In this document: positions 8,844 through 17,036 of the stretch, piece by piece
Layout: every line of letters begins with the position of its first letter
Position numbering within the stretch: the first letter of the stretch is position 1
Source: Algoriphagus sp.
Lineage (GTDB): Bacteria > Bacteroidota > Bacteroidia > Cytophagales > Cyclobacteriaceae
Assembly: GCF_024305035.1 (NCBI RefSeq)
Contig: NZ_JAMWZB010000024.1
Span: forward strand, 1-64,000
Length of the DNA: 64,000 nucleotides
Reading direction: 5' to 3'
The notes under the pieces: generated by a model
The model's database searches: none
Told to the model about the DNA's origin: nothing
Seen by the model: the letters and a program-made list of their open reading frames with translations, nothing else
Made by a program: the position numbers and the translations under genes

Positions 8844-9821
8844 TCAGGGGTTGAGCGATTTGATTTGGTTTGATTCGGTCCATAGAAATTTGGCTTTTCG
8901 CTTTCGGTTGAGCGTTTTAAGGTAAAACCATCCCACTTTCCACCAAGGAATCAAGGTGGCCATGGATTTTAGATGAGTCAAGCTATTGATGGGCCCCAGG
9001 TACATGATATGCTTGATCAATTGAGTCCTTCGGTTGAAATTGACCTTAAGCAGCTGGGATTTTTCTTTAGATGAAATTCCATTAAAACCAGCCAACTGCT
9101 TTGCTATCCATGCCCTTAAAGCCAGTTCTCCATATTGCATCCTTAGGATGTTCTGACTGACACTACTGGAGTGTACACGGATGAGCGTGTAGGCCAAGGA
9201 ATCCGATACAAATTTGATCTTGGCCCCATTCAGCACACATTCGATCCAAAACCGCCAATCTTCGGTATGGGTTATTCCCTGGGCAAATCCTCCAACCTTT
9301 TGAGCCAATTCCTTCTTTAGGATTGGGCTACTGATCACTGCCAGATTATTTTGAATCAGATGGGAAAGTGCTTTGGCTCCCGATCCGGAGAAACGGTGCA
9401 TCCAGTCCCGGTCGGTCAGCTCTTGGTCAAGAAAGAGAAGACCTGGGCGCTCATCCTGAAAATAGAAATTTTCCGTATAGGTAAGATCTAGTTTAGGATC
9501 CCGGCGAAAAGCCTCCAGTTGGATCTCCATTTTATCCGGACTGAGCAGATCGTCTGCATCCAGAAATTGGATAAATTGTCCGCGGGCCTGAGAAAGACCG
9601 AAGTTTCTAGCCTTTGAAACCCCGCCGTTTTTGATGCTGAAATATTGGATCCGGGGATCTTTTTCTGACCAGAATTTCCCCACATGCGGAGCACTGTCAC
9701 TGGAACCGTCATCGATCACCAAAGCCTCCCAATTGGGGTAGGTCTGATCCACTAGGGATTGAAGACATTCGGCCAAAAAGTGACCGTAATTGTAGCATGG
9801 AATAATGATAGAAACCTTCAT
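8844..9821 (-). CDS. GT2 family glycosyltransferase
   Basis: 325 residues. Starts VSIIIPCYNYGHFLAECLQSL, with VIDDGSSDS and FLDADDLLSPDKM (DxD) at about 90-100, and HTEDWRFWIECVLNGAK as the acidic catalytic block. The C-terminal hundred residues are basic, with a tryptophan/tyrosine-rich segment that may touch the membrane. The ATG overlaps the previous stop by one base (TGATG), implying translational coupling. Sugar specificity is unknown. Confidence 0.88.
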   Translation of the reverse strand: MKVSIIIPCYNYGHFLAECLQSLVDQTYPNWEALVIDDGSSDSAPHVGKFWSEKDPRIQYFSIKNGGVSKARNFGLSQARGQFIQFLDADDLLSPDKMEIQLEAFRRDPKLDLTYTENFYFQDERPGLLFLDQELTDRDWMHRFSGSGAKALSHLIQNNLAVISSPILKKELAQKVGGFAQGITHTEDWRFWIECVLNGAKIKFVSDSLAYTLIRVHSSSVSQNILRMQYGELALRAWIAKQLAGFNGISSKEKSQLLKVNFNRRTQLIKHIMYLGPINSLTHLKSMATLIPWWKVGWFYLKTLNRKRKAKFLWTESNQIKSLNP

Positions 9822-10765
9822 CAGCCTAATTGAATAAGTTGTTTAGTCTTTAATCCGATGCAATACCTCCAAGCAAAGGCAAGTTGGCTCAGCGTATTGC
9901 CGGGTTTTATAGCCATTAACCTGTTGCGATTCTTCCAGATTACCCAACCCAAAGCAGGTATGAAAAAACGAGTCTCCCTGATTTTGGCCAGGTCCAAAAT
10001 CTTACCGACTAGGGATGCATCCTTTTGATCAGCAATTTTGGCCAAACAGGAAAATAACCAACCGGTTTCCTGCTGCATTTTTTGTCTCGATGTAGTGTAG
10101 TTGGTTGAATAAGCTCTTTTTTTCTGAAAGTCTGATTGATTGGATTGGTGTTGACGAAAGCATACCAAAGGGGTTGGAATCACTTGAATTTGTCCATAAA
10201 CGGAGGCGATGTAGGCCAACCAATGATCGTAATACCCTACTTTGGGAAAGGGGGAAGCATACGCTAGTAAGGATCTGCGAAAGATCAGACTGTGTCCTGA
10301 AACGCTGTTGAAAAACAGGAAGTTGAGAGGATCACATTCTTGGACCAATCGAAATTTATCGGAAATGCTACTATTCAAAGAATTTCCTTCTGAATCAATG
10401 AGAAGGGAGTCATGATAAATCAACGAAGCGGAAGCTGCCCTTTCCATCATAAGCTCCAGTTTATCCGCCCTCCAAATATCATCCTGATCGCAAGGGGCAA
10501 TCCAATCCCCTATACAGTCTTTGAAGTTCACTTCAAAATTGGCCTGAAACCCTAAACGAATTGGATTCCGGATTGCCTTTATGACCTGGGGATAATTTTT
10601 CTGGTAATCTTGGATTAGCTTCCAAGTGCCATCAGAGGATTGATCGTCACGAATACATATCTCCAAAGGCCTGTAGGTCTGACCAAGCAGGGAATTAACC
10701 AATTCTTCCACGTAAGGCATTCCATTGTAGGTACAAAGCGCGATGGAAATCAAGGGGCTTTTCAT
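9821..10765 (-). CDS. GT2 family glycosyltransferase
   Basis: 314 residues. SIALCTYNGMPYVEELVNSLL, IRDDQSSDGTW and the DxD-like APCDQDDIWRADKLELM are the typical order for O-antigen transferases of the WfgS/rhamnosyl type. A conserved SGHSLIFRRSLL is followed by YYDHWLAYIAS. The start overlaps the stop of the ABC exporter by 4 nt (ATGA), so the two are probably translated together. Confidence 0.88.
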   Translation of the reverse strand: MKSPLISIALCTYNGMPYVEELVNSLLGQTYRPLEICIRDDQSSDGTWKLIQDYQKNYPQVIKAIRNPIRLGFQANFEVNFKDCIGDWIAPCDQDDIWRADKLELMMERAASASLIYHDSLLIDSEGNSLNSSISDKFRLVQECDPLNFLFFNSVSGHSLIFRRSLLAYASPFPKVGYYDHWLAYIASVYGQIQVIPTPLVCFRQHQSNQSDFQKKRAYSTNYTTSRQKMQQETGWLFSCLAKIADQKDASLVGKILDLAKIRETRFFIPALGWVIWKNRNRLMAIKPGNTLSQLAFAWRYCIGLKTKQLIQLG

Positions 10766-12582
10766 ACCTGCTCAAAACTTTGCTTCTCAATCAATCGACT
10801 GTACAGTCCCTCCTGGAACAACAATTCGAAGTGAGTTCCCTGCTCTACGATTTCACCGTTTTGAATCACTAAAATCCGATCGGCTTTTTGGATCGTACTG
10901 AGGCGATGAGCAATCACCAAGGTTGTTCTGTTTTGCATCAGGCGCAGCAAAGCCTGTTGAACAAGCTGTTCGGATTCGGTATCTAAAGCCGAGGTGGCCT
11001 CATCCAGCAATAAGATCGGAGGATTTTGCAGCACTGCCCGGGCTATACAAATCCGTTGTCTTTGCCCACCGGAAAGCTTCGAGCCACGTTCTCCGATGAC
11101 TGAATCATACCCCAGCGGGGTCTGCAAAATAAATTCATGTGCATTGGCAATATGGGCTGCCTGTTCGATCTCCTTCTGACTTGCCTCAGGTTTGCCAAAA
11201 GCGATATTATTTCGGATGGTGTCGTGAAAGAGAATTGCTTCCTGGTTTACCAATCCGATCAGATGATAAAGGCTGGACGCTGAGACCCGGTTGATATCGA
11301 TTCCATCGATGGTCAATTTCCCCAGAGTGGGCCTGATAAAACGCGGAATCATATCCATGAGGGTGGATTTCCCTCCCCCAGATGGACCTACCAAAGCGAT
11401 GGTCTTCCCTTGGGGCAGTTCAAAACTTATATCCTTAAGCACCCTGTTTTCTTGGTAGGCAAACGAAACCTGATGGAAACAGATACCCTGCCGAAATGCT
11501 GAAATCCCGACAGGGTCAGCCACCGGAGGGTAGGTATCCTGCTCATCGATAACAGCCAATACCCGTTCACCGGCTGCGATTCCGGAATGGAGCTGACTGA
11601 ATGATTCAGAAATTGCTTTTGCCGGTCGCATGACTTGAGAAAACACAGCGATATAGGTAATGAATGCGGAAGCTGATAAATCCGAGTTCCCCTCAAGCAC
11701 CAACCCTCCACCAAAAAACACCAAAACGGCCACCATACTTACGCCCAGAAATTCCGATACCGGTGAGGCCAGTTGTTGGCGATAAGCCATTTTCCTTCCC
11801 AAATCAGAGAAGGCTATATTTTCTGCGTGAAACTTGGCCTTTGTACGGTCAGTGGCATTAAATGCCTTGATCACCCGCATTCCCGAAAGTGCTTCATCTA
11901 AGTAACTGATCATCATGCCAAACCGATCCTGAGCTTCCTTTGCCTGGGAGCGTAGCCGCCGCACGATCTTTGAAATCGCCCAAGCCGAAAGAGGTATTAC
12001 CATAACTGAAAAAAAAGTAAGTGGAGTGGAAATACTGAACAAAACAATCAAATAGGCCAAAAGCTGGAGTGGCTCCTTAATCAATACTTGAAGTGTAGAG
12101 GTAACCGAAAACTGCACGACCTGAACATCTGAGGCAATTTTGGAGATGATATCCCCTTTCCGCTGATCTGTGAAGTAGGAAAGCTCTTTGTCCATAACCC
12201 GGTCAAATAGGGCTTTTCGGAGATTTAAGAGCGTGTGAATCCGGAAATTCTCCATGACCCGTAATGAACCATATCGAAACAGATTGCTCAGGAAAACGGA
12301 AGCTACGATGGCTATACAAATCCATTTGAGCGTTTCCATCGCCCCAAATTCAGCCTGAACAGATCGGGTTCCATACTCCATCCACCCCATCAAATCAGTC
12401 CATGATTCAGGCCTTTGGAAAGGAGCTTGAGAAGCATCCGAAAAAAGTGCTGTTAATAAAGGGGCCAATAAGGCTAGGTTTAGCGTACCAAAAAAAGTGG
12501 CCAGCACCATGAGAACCGCGTAGGGAATGGCATACTTGCCCATCGGCTTAGCAAAGCCCAATAGTCTAAAATAAGTATTCAT
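10762..12582 (-). CDS. MsbA-like ABC exporter (fused permease and ATPase)
   Basis: 606 residues: about six membrane segments in the first 330 residues (ABC type 1 exporter domain), then one ATPase domain with Walker A GPSGGGKSTL, Q-loop VNQEAILF, signature LSGGQRQRICIARAVL, Walker B ILLLDEATSALD and H-loop IAHRLSTI. It would act as a homodimer flipping a lipid-linked substrate across the inner membrane. Its position inside a run of glycosyltransferases, overlapping one by 4 nt, suggests it exports the glycolipid they build. No Wzx, Wzy or Wzm/Wzt gene is present here. Confidence 0.92.
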   Translation of the reverse strand: MNTYFRLLGFAKPMGKYAIPYAVLMVLATFFGTLNLALLAPLLTALFSDASQAPFQRPESWTDLMGWMEYGTRSVQAEFGAMETLKWICIAIVASVFLSNLFRYGSLRVMENFRIHTLLNLRKALFDRVMDKELSYFTDQRKGDIISKIASDVQVVQFSVTSTLQVLIKEPLQLLAYLIVLFSISTPLTFFSVMVIPLSAWAISKIVRRLRSQAKEAQDRFGMMISYLDEALSGMRVIKAFNATDRTKAKFHAENIAFSDLGRKMAYRQQLASPVSEFLGVSMVAVLVFFGGGLVLEGNSDLSASAFITYIAVFSQVMRPAKAISESFSQLHSGIAAGERVLAVIDEQDTYPPVADPVGISAFRQGICFHQVSFAYQENRVLKDISFELPQGKTIALVGPSGGGKSTLMDMIPRFIRPTLGKLTIDGIDINRVSASSLYHLIGLVNQEAILFHDTIRNNIAFGKPEASQKEIEQAAHIANAHEFILQTPLGYDSVIGERGSKLSGGQRQRICIARAVLQNPPILLLDEATSALDTESEQLVQQALLRLMQNRTTLVIAHRLSTIQKADRILVIQNGEIVEQGTHFELLFQEGLYSRLIEKQSFEQV

Positions 12583-12585
12583 TTA

Positions 12586-13578
12586 TCACTGGGGTTGAAT
12601 GAGAGTGGATTTGGGCACTAGAGACAAAATCTCGCGGTGAATCTCCTTGAGGCTTTTCGCAGATTTAAGGATAGGATCAGGGGAATTGATCCGACGCCGG
12701 CTCAGCAGGATATCCGGCCAAAGGGCAAGCATTTCCCGGTAACTTCTCCAGATCCAGATTTTGCCCATCAAAAACTTGGGAAGCACTTCGGTAAGTAAAG
12801 TTTGAACCTTCCACCCTTTCAGCTGATGGGGTTCTAAGTGAATGGCATGAAAAATCATTCTATTGCGAAAATAGATTTTCTTGATTTTTGATTTGGCCGA
12901 TTGGGTCTTAATAGAAGCTGAGCCCAAATGAAAACATTGGGCCTTGGGTTCAAAAAAACACTTCCACCCCCTTCTCCAAGCCCGGACAGAAAGGTCGAGA
13001 TCTTCCGAATAATAGGGGCTGAACACTTCATCCAATCCCCCGAGTGCTTGCAGTTTCTTTCGGTCAATCAAGGCATTGGCCCCAGAAAGAAAAAAAGTCG
13101 GAAGAGGTTGAACCGAATCAGTTTCCTCAGGAAGGAAATTTTGCTTGGCTTTCAGCAAAAACCCTCTTTTTTTGGGGAGCTTTGCACCAATTTCCAATTG
13201 GGAAGTTGTCGGGTTGATAATCTTACCCATAACTCCAAAGGTATCCCCGTGCTCAAAATAAGAAATCAACCGGCAGAGGTACTCTGGATCAAGTTTAATA
13301 TCGGTATTGAGCAACAAAACCAAATCCATGGAAGCCTCGAAAATCCCCCTATTACAGGTAAAAGAGAATCCACGATTAGTTGGATTTTGAAGGATTTTGA
13401 TTTCAGGATAGTTTTCTTTTACCCAGTTAACCGAATTATCCTTGGAGGCATCATCAATCAAAATCACCTCATATGGAAGGCGGGTTTTGGTTAGTGCCTC
13501 AAAAGTAAAGGGCAAAAAAGATTCGATGAGGTCCCGTCCGTTATAGTTCGGTAGGACTACAGAAATACTGTTGGACAA
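12586..13578 (-). CDS. GT2 family glycosyltransferase (WbbL-like)
   Basis: 330 residues. ISVVLPNYNGRDLIESFLPF, LIDDASKDNS, NRGFSFTCNRGI and LLLNTDIKLDPEYL give the nucleotide-sugar fold; SGANALIDRKKL and YYSEDLDLSVRAWRRGWK then form the catalytic Glu/Asp block, with a trailing CFHLGS. This is the order of the WbbL/rhamnosyl transferases. First gene of the operon, 3 nt before the ABC exporter; the promoter should lie in 13579-13981. Confidence 0.87.
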   Translation of the reverse strand: MSNSISVVLPNYNGRDLIESFLPFTFEALTKTRLPYEVILIDDASKDNSVNWVKENYPEIKILQNPTNRGFSFTCNRGIFEASMDLVLLLNTDIKLDPEYLCRLISYFEHGDTFGVMGKIINPTTSQLEIGAKLPKKRGFLLKAKQNFLPEETDSVQPLPTFFLSGANALIDRKKLQALGGLDEVFSPYYSEDLDLSVRAWRRGWKCFFEPKAQCFHLGSASIKTQSAKSKIKKIYFRNRMIFHAIHLEPHQLKGWKVQTLLTEVLPKFLMGKIWIWRSYREMLALWPDILLSRRRINSPDPILKSAKSLKEIHREILSLVPKSTLIQPQ

Positions 13579-13981
13579 AATTATAGTGGTTTAGTTTTCC
13601 TAGCCCATGACGAAGAGATTCCTTGATTTCGCTACAGGAAACCGGATTTAATTTTTAAAAAATAATGAGAAACCAGTCCGACTATTGAGTTACACTTGCC
13701 TTACAAATAGATTTTACGCCTAGGTTCGTGGAGGGTGTATTGATGGATTTCTTTAGTAAATACTTTCCACAGCAAGGGAGGACTCCTCATTCCATTAGCC
13801 CTTGATTACTTGGATAGTAGCATCATTTTTTACTTTCAACCCTTAATTTTGAGTGCCTTGGAAAAATCGGTGAATTCCCGAGTTTATAGATAAGCATCCT
13901 TACCCTTCTCGAGTATTTTCTTTACCTCCCCTACGAATATTACCGGTTTCGAATTAAACCGATTGGGGTCCTATTTTTTTC
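13579..13981. other. Intergenic region between the ABC-F gene and the glycan operon
   Basis: About 400 bp, AT-rich, no ORF of note. It should hold the promoter of the glycan operon and the end of the ABC-F transcript. I see no strong TTTG/TAnnTTTG pair and only weak inverted repeats. Confidence 0.4.
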
Positions 13982-15568
13982 TCAGAGTTCTATGGTCCTA
14001 TTTATGTTGATTTGTTTCAAAAACACTTCGTCGTGGGACACCACAAGAATAGTCCCTTGATACTCGTTGATTGCCGCTGTCAGGATTTCCACATTCTCAA
14101 GGTCTAGGTTATTTGTCGGTTCGTCAAAAATAATCGTATCGGGAGATGTGCTGTGAATAGTCAAACAACAAAGCAATAAACGCATTCTTTCTCCGCCACT
14201 TAAAGCACTACAGGCTTTGTCCCAATCTTCTTTTGAAAATAAAAAACGACTTAGCCGGATTTTGACCTCATGTTCTTGTAATGCAGAACCATTGAATTGT
14301 TGGGCTTGTTGATAAACGTTAAGCTTTTGATCCAGCAATGAATAGTCTTGATCGATGTAAACTGCATTTTGATCGGCTCGATAAATTGTTCCCGTTTGTG
14401 GTTCTAGGTCCCCTAAAATTAGCTTAATCAATGAAGTTTTTCCTGAACCGTTTTTTCCCTTCAAGGCAATTCGCTCCCCACTCCTAATTTCAAAATTCAA
14501 TTGGGTTTCCCAAATGGGTTGCCTGTGGTAAGCGAAATTGAGGCTTGTTGCCCTGAACAAAACTTTCCCTTGATGCAGCCCGGAATTATCTAAGCCGAAT
14601 TTCATTTTATCTAAATCGGGTAAGGAATACCGAAGATCCTGCAAATCCTGCGAGATCCCACTGATTTTTTCTGTGTGAACACTTTTCAATTTTGACGTAC
14701 TTTGCTCTGCCTTGTTTCGTAAGGTATTCATCATTATTCGGGAAACGCCCGCTTTTTCTTGTTTCCCTTTTCCGCGGCTATCCAATTTTTGTTGCCGCTC
14801 GATTGTTTCCCGTTCTATTTCTTTGGCTTTGCGTAACGCCTTTTCTTTGCTTTGAATTTCTTGGTTCAAAGCCTTACTTTCAATTTGCTTCTGTTCTTGA
14901 TAAAAGCTGTAATTTCCGCCGTAAACTTTAATTCCCTTTCTGCTTAATTCAAAAACCGGATTCAGCAAATTCAGGAGTTTTCGATCATGGCTGACCACCA
15001 TCAGTGTGCTTTTTGTGGATTGGATAAAGTCATACAACAGTTGCCGGCCCGAAAGGTCCAAATGGTTACTTGGCTCATCCAACAAAACCAGTTCGGGCTC
15101 ATGAATCGCAATTGCTGCCAAAAACACCTTGGTTCTCTGGCCTCCACTTAAGGTTTCCATTTTCTGGGACAAGTCCAACTCATCCAGTTGCCAATCATGA
15201 AACACTTCTTTACAACGATCTTCTATCGTCCAATCTTCATTGAGCAAATTGAAATTTTCTTGACTTGGATTTCCATTTAAAATTTCCTTCAAGGCGTTTA
15301 TTTTGCCTTCAATTTTAAGGGCTTGTGCGATTGTCAGGTGATTGAATTGCCCAAATACCTGCGGAACATGATACGGATCGTGCTCCACGCTTACATGTCC
15401 GCTTGAAGGCTGAAGTTGGCCAGCAATAATTTTGAGCAAAGTGGATTTACCTACTCCGTTGTTACCGATTAAAGCTGTCTTTTGGTGGTTACCTACTGCC
15501 AGATTGACATCGCCAAATAGGAGATCTTTGCTAGGGTGGATATAGGAGATGTTTTGTAAAATCAACAT
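13982..15568 (-). CDS. ABC-F family ATPase (ribosome-associated)
   Basis: 528 residues, two ATPase domains and no membrane segments. First domain: GNNGVGKSTLL, LSGGQRTKV, LVLLDEPSNHLD, VSHDRKLL. A charged coiled-coil linker (about 220-300, rich in K/E/Q) is followed by the second domain: GKNGSGKTSL, LSGGERMRL, IIFDEPTNNLD, VSHDEVFL. Proteins of this class act on the ribosome as translation factors or antibiotic-protection proteins; the linker inserts toward the peptidyl-transfer site. Whether this one gives resistance cannot be decided from sequence. It stands alone with a leader of more than 100 nt. Confidence 0.88.
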   Translation of the reverse strand: MLILQNISYIHPSKDLLFGDVNLAVGNHQKTALIGNNGVGKSTLLKIIAGQLQPSSGHVSVEHDPYHVPQVFGQFNHLTIAQALKIEGKINALKEILNGNPSQENFNLLNEDWTIEDRCKEVFHDWQLDELDLSQKMETLSGGQRTKVFLAAIAIHEPELVLLDEPSNHLDLSGRQLLYDFIQSTKSTLMVVSHDRKLLNLLNPVFELSRKGIKVYGGNYSFYQEQKQIESKALNQEIQSKEKALRKAKEIERETIERQQKLDSRGKGKQEKAGVSRIMMNTLRNKAEQSTSKLKSVHTEKISGISQDLQDLRYSLPDLDKMKFGLDNSGLHQGKVLFRATSLNFAYHRQPIWETQLNFEIRSGERIALKGKNGSGKTSLIKLILGDLEPQTGTIYRADQNAVYIDQDYSLLDQKLNVYQQAQQFNGSALQEHEVKIRLSRFLFSKEDWDKACSALSGGERMRLLLCCLTIHSTSPDTIIFDEPTNNLDLENVEILTAAINEYQGTILVVSHDEVFLKQININRTIEL

Positions 15569-16046
15569 AATTTCTTTCGTTTAAGATGAAACAATACAGT
15601 AAATGCCTTAGGGTAAAGACTCTGATGTGTTTGAAAGAAATTAAATTTTACATGCTAGCTAGACGTGATCTTTGATTTGCAAAAATAAAAATTTTTGAGC
15701 TGTAAAAAATTGTAGATTTTTTGGGCAGAGATTTATAAAGAATTAGTTGCATTCCAATAAACAACGTTAAAACACATTTTTCTATAATCGCTGAAGCTTA
15801 ATCGAATTTCTGCTGACAAGGGGGCCATAATTTCAAAAATGTACTGATCCCACCAAAACGGTACTCTAAAAAAGGAGGCTTGAACTAAAATCATCAGCCT
15901 CTGCTCCTATCCTGGTCCCACTCAAATAGGTCCTTAGGACCAAAGGACAACCAACAGAGAAGAATTAAATGCTTCCCAGTTTAACTGATAAAAATAGCTA
16001 CCACATGAGGCAAAACCGATGTACACCACTAATTATTCGCTTAGCT
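15569..16046. other. Intergenic region upstream of the ABC-F gene
   Basis: About 480 bp. The part next to 15568 is the leader of the ABC-F gene. Small frames antisense to the methionine aminopeptidase end here and are not credible. No clear attenuator peptide or hairpin was found by eye. Confidence 0.4.
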
Positions 16047-16811
16047 TTAATCCCAGAGTTGATTCTTCTCGGTCAAAATAATCGGCCTATGGTCAGTCAC
16101 CACCAAGGTATGCTCATGCTGAGCCATGAATCCTCCTTTATTGCCGACCAATGTCCATCCATCGCCATTTTCGATCGCATAAGTAGATAAAGTTGAAATA
16201 AAAGTTTCTATGGCGACAACCGAGTTTTTCTTGAATCGCCTTTGATCAAATGGGTTTTTAAAGTTGAGCAATTCATCGGGCTGTTCATGCAACCTTCGGC
16301 CAATCCCGTGTCCTCCCAAATTCTTAATTACTTTAAATCCATATTTTCTTGCTTCGGTCTCCATCAAGTGTCCAATGGCTGAAATTTTTACTCCGCCTCT
16401 AATCTGGTCTACCGCTTTCTTTAAAATAATTTTCGAGGCATCCACTAATTTTTGGTGACCAAATTGATCTTCACCCAGGACAAATGAAGCCCCATTATCC
16501 GACCAAAATCCATTGAGTTCGGCAGAAACATCAATGTTTACCAGATCTCCCTCTTTTAAGATTCTCTTTGAAGAGGGTATCCCGTGGCAAAATTCTTTAC
16601 CCACACTAATGCAGGTCCAGCCGGGGAATTGATACGTTTTATAAGGCGCAGAGTTTGCCCCAAAATCCTTCAAAATCCCCGCCCCGAATCGATCGAGTTC
16701 CATGGTCGACATGCCCGGTCGGGCATAGCTTATCATTTCTTTCAAGGTGTAAGCAACTACCTCGCTTACTTTTTTCATTCCAACTAGTTCTGATTCTTTT
16801 GTAATGGACAT
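16047..16811 (-). CDS. map: Type I methionine aminopeptidase
   Basis: 254 residues, full length for the bacterial type I enzyme. All expected residues are visible: His76 (FCHGIPS), metal ligands Asp94 and Asp105 (NIDVSAELNGFWSDNG), His168 (GGHGIGRRLHEQP), Glu202 (AIETFIS) and Glu233 (QHEHTLVV). It removes the initiator Met from nascent proteins. It is not next to secY/infA/rpmJ, where the essential copy usually lies, so it may be a second paralogue. The symbol denotes the family rather than proof that this is the main copy. Confidence 0.9.
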   Translation of the reverse strand: MSITKESELVGMKKVSEVVAYTLKEMISYARPGMSTMELDRFGAGILKDFGANSAPYKTYQFPGWTCISVGKEFCHGIPSSKRILKEGDLVNIDVSAELNGFWSDNGASFVLGEDQFGHQKLVDASKIILKKAVDQIRGGVKISAIGHLMETEARKYGFKVIKNLGGHGIGRRLHEQPDELLNFKNPFDQRRFKKNSVVAIETFISTLSTYAIENGDGWTLVGNKGGFMAQHEHTLVVTDHRPIILTEKNQLWD

Positions 16812-17036
16812 ATTTCCTTTCGTAAATTATATTAGCTAATCTCAGTGGTTTGAAGTTGACTTTTGGTGCAATTGAAGCGCTTACTTTTAGACTTGTGGGA
16901 GGTAAGATCCGGAAATGCCCAACGAAGTCCATATAACGTACAAATTCTTCTAAACAACAATCCGCACCCTAAAAATTCCCGGGAATCAACCCATTTCTTT
17001 CGCTTACTTAGCTTTTAAAATTTATTTCCCTGTAGC

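Noticed and set aside
12928..13494. 188-codon plus-strand frame
   Set aside because: Antisense to the GT2 gene at 12586-13578, which has clear motifs; no protein-like features on this strand.
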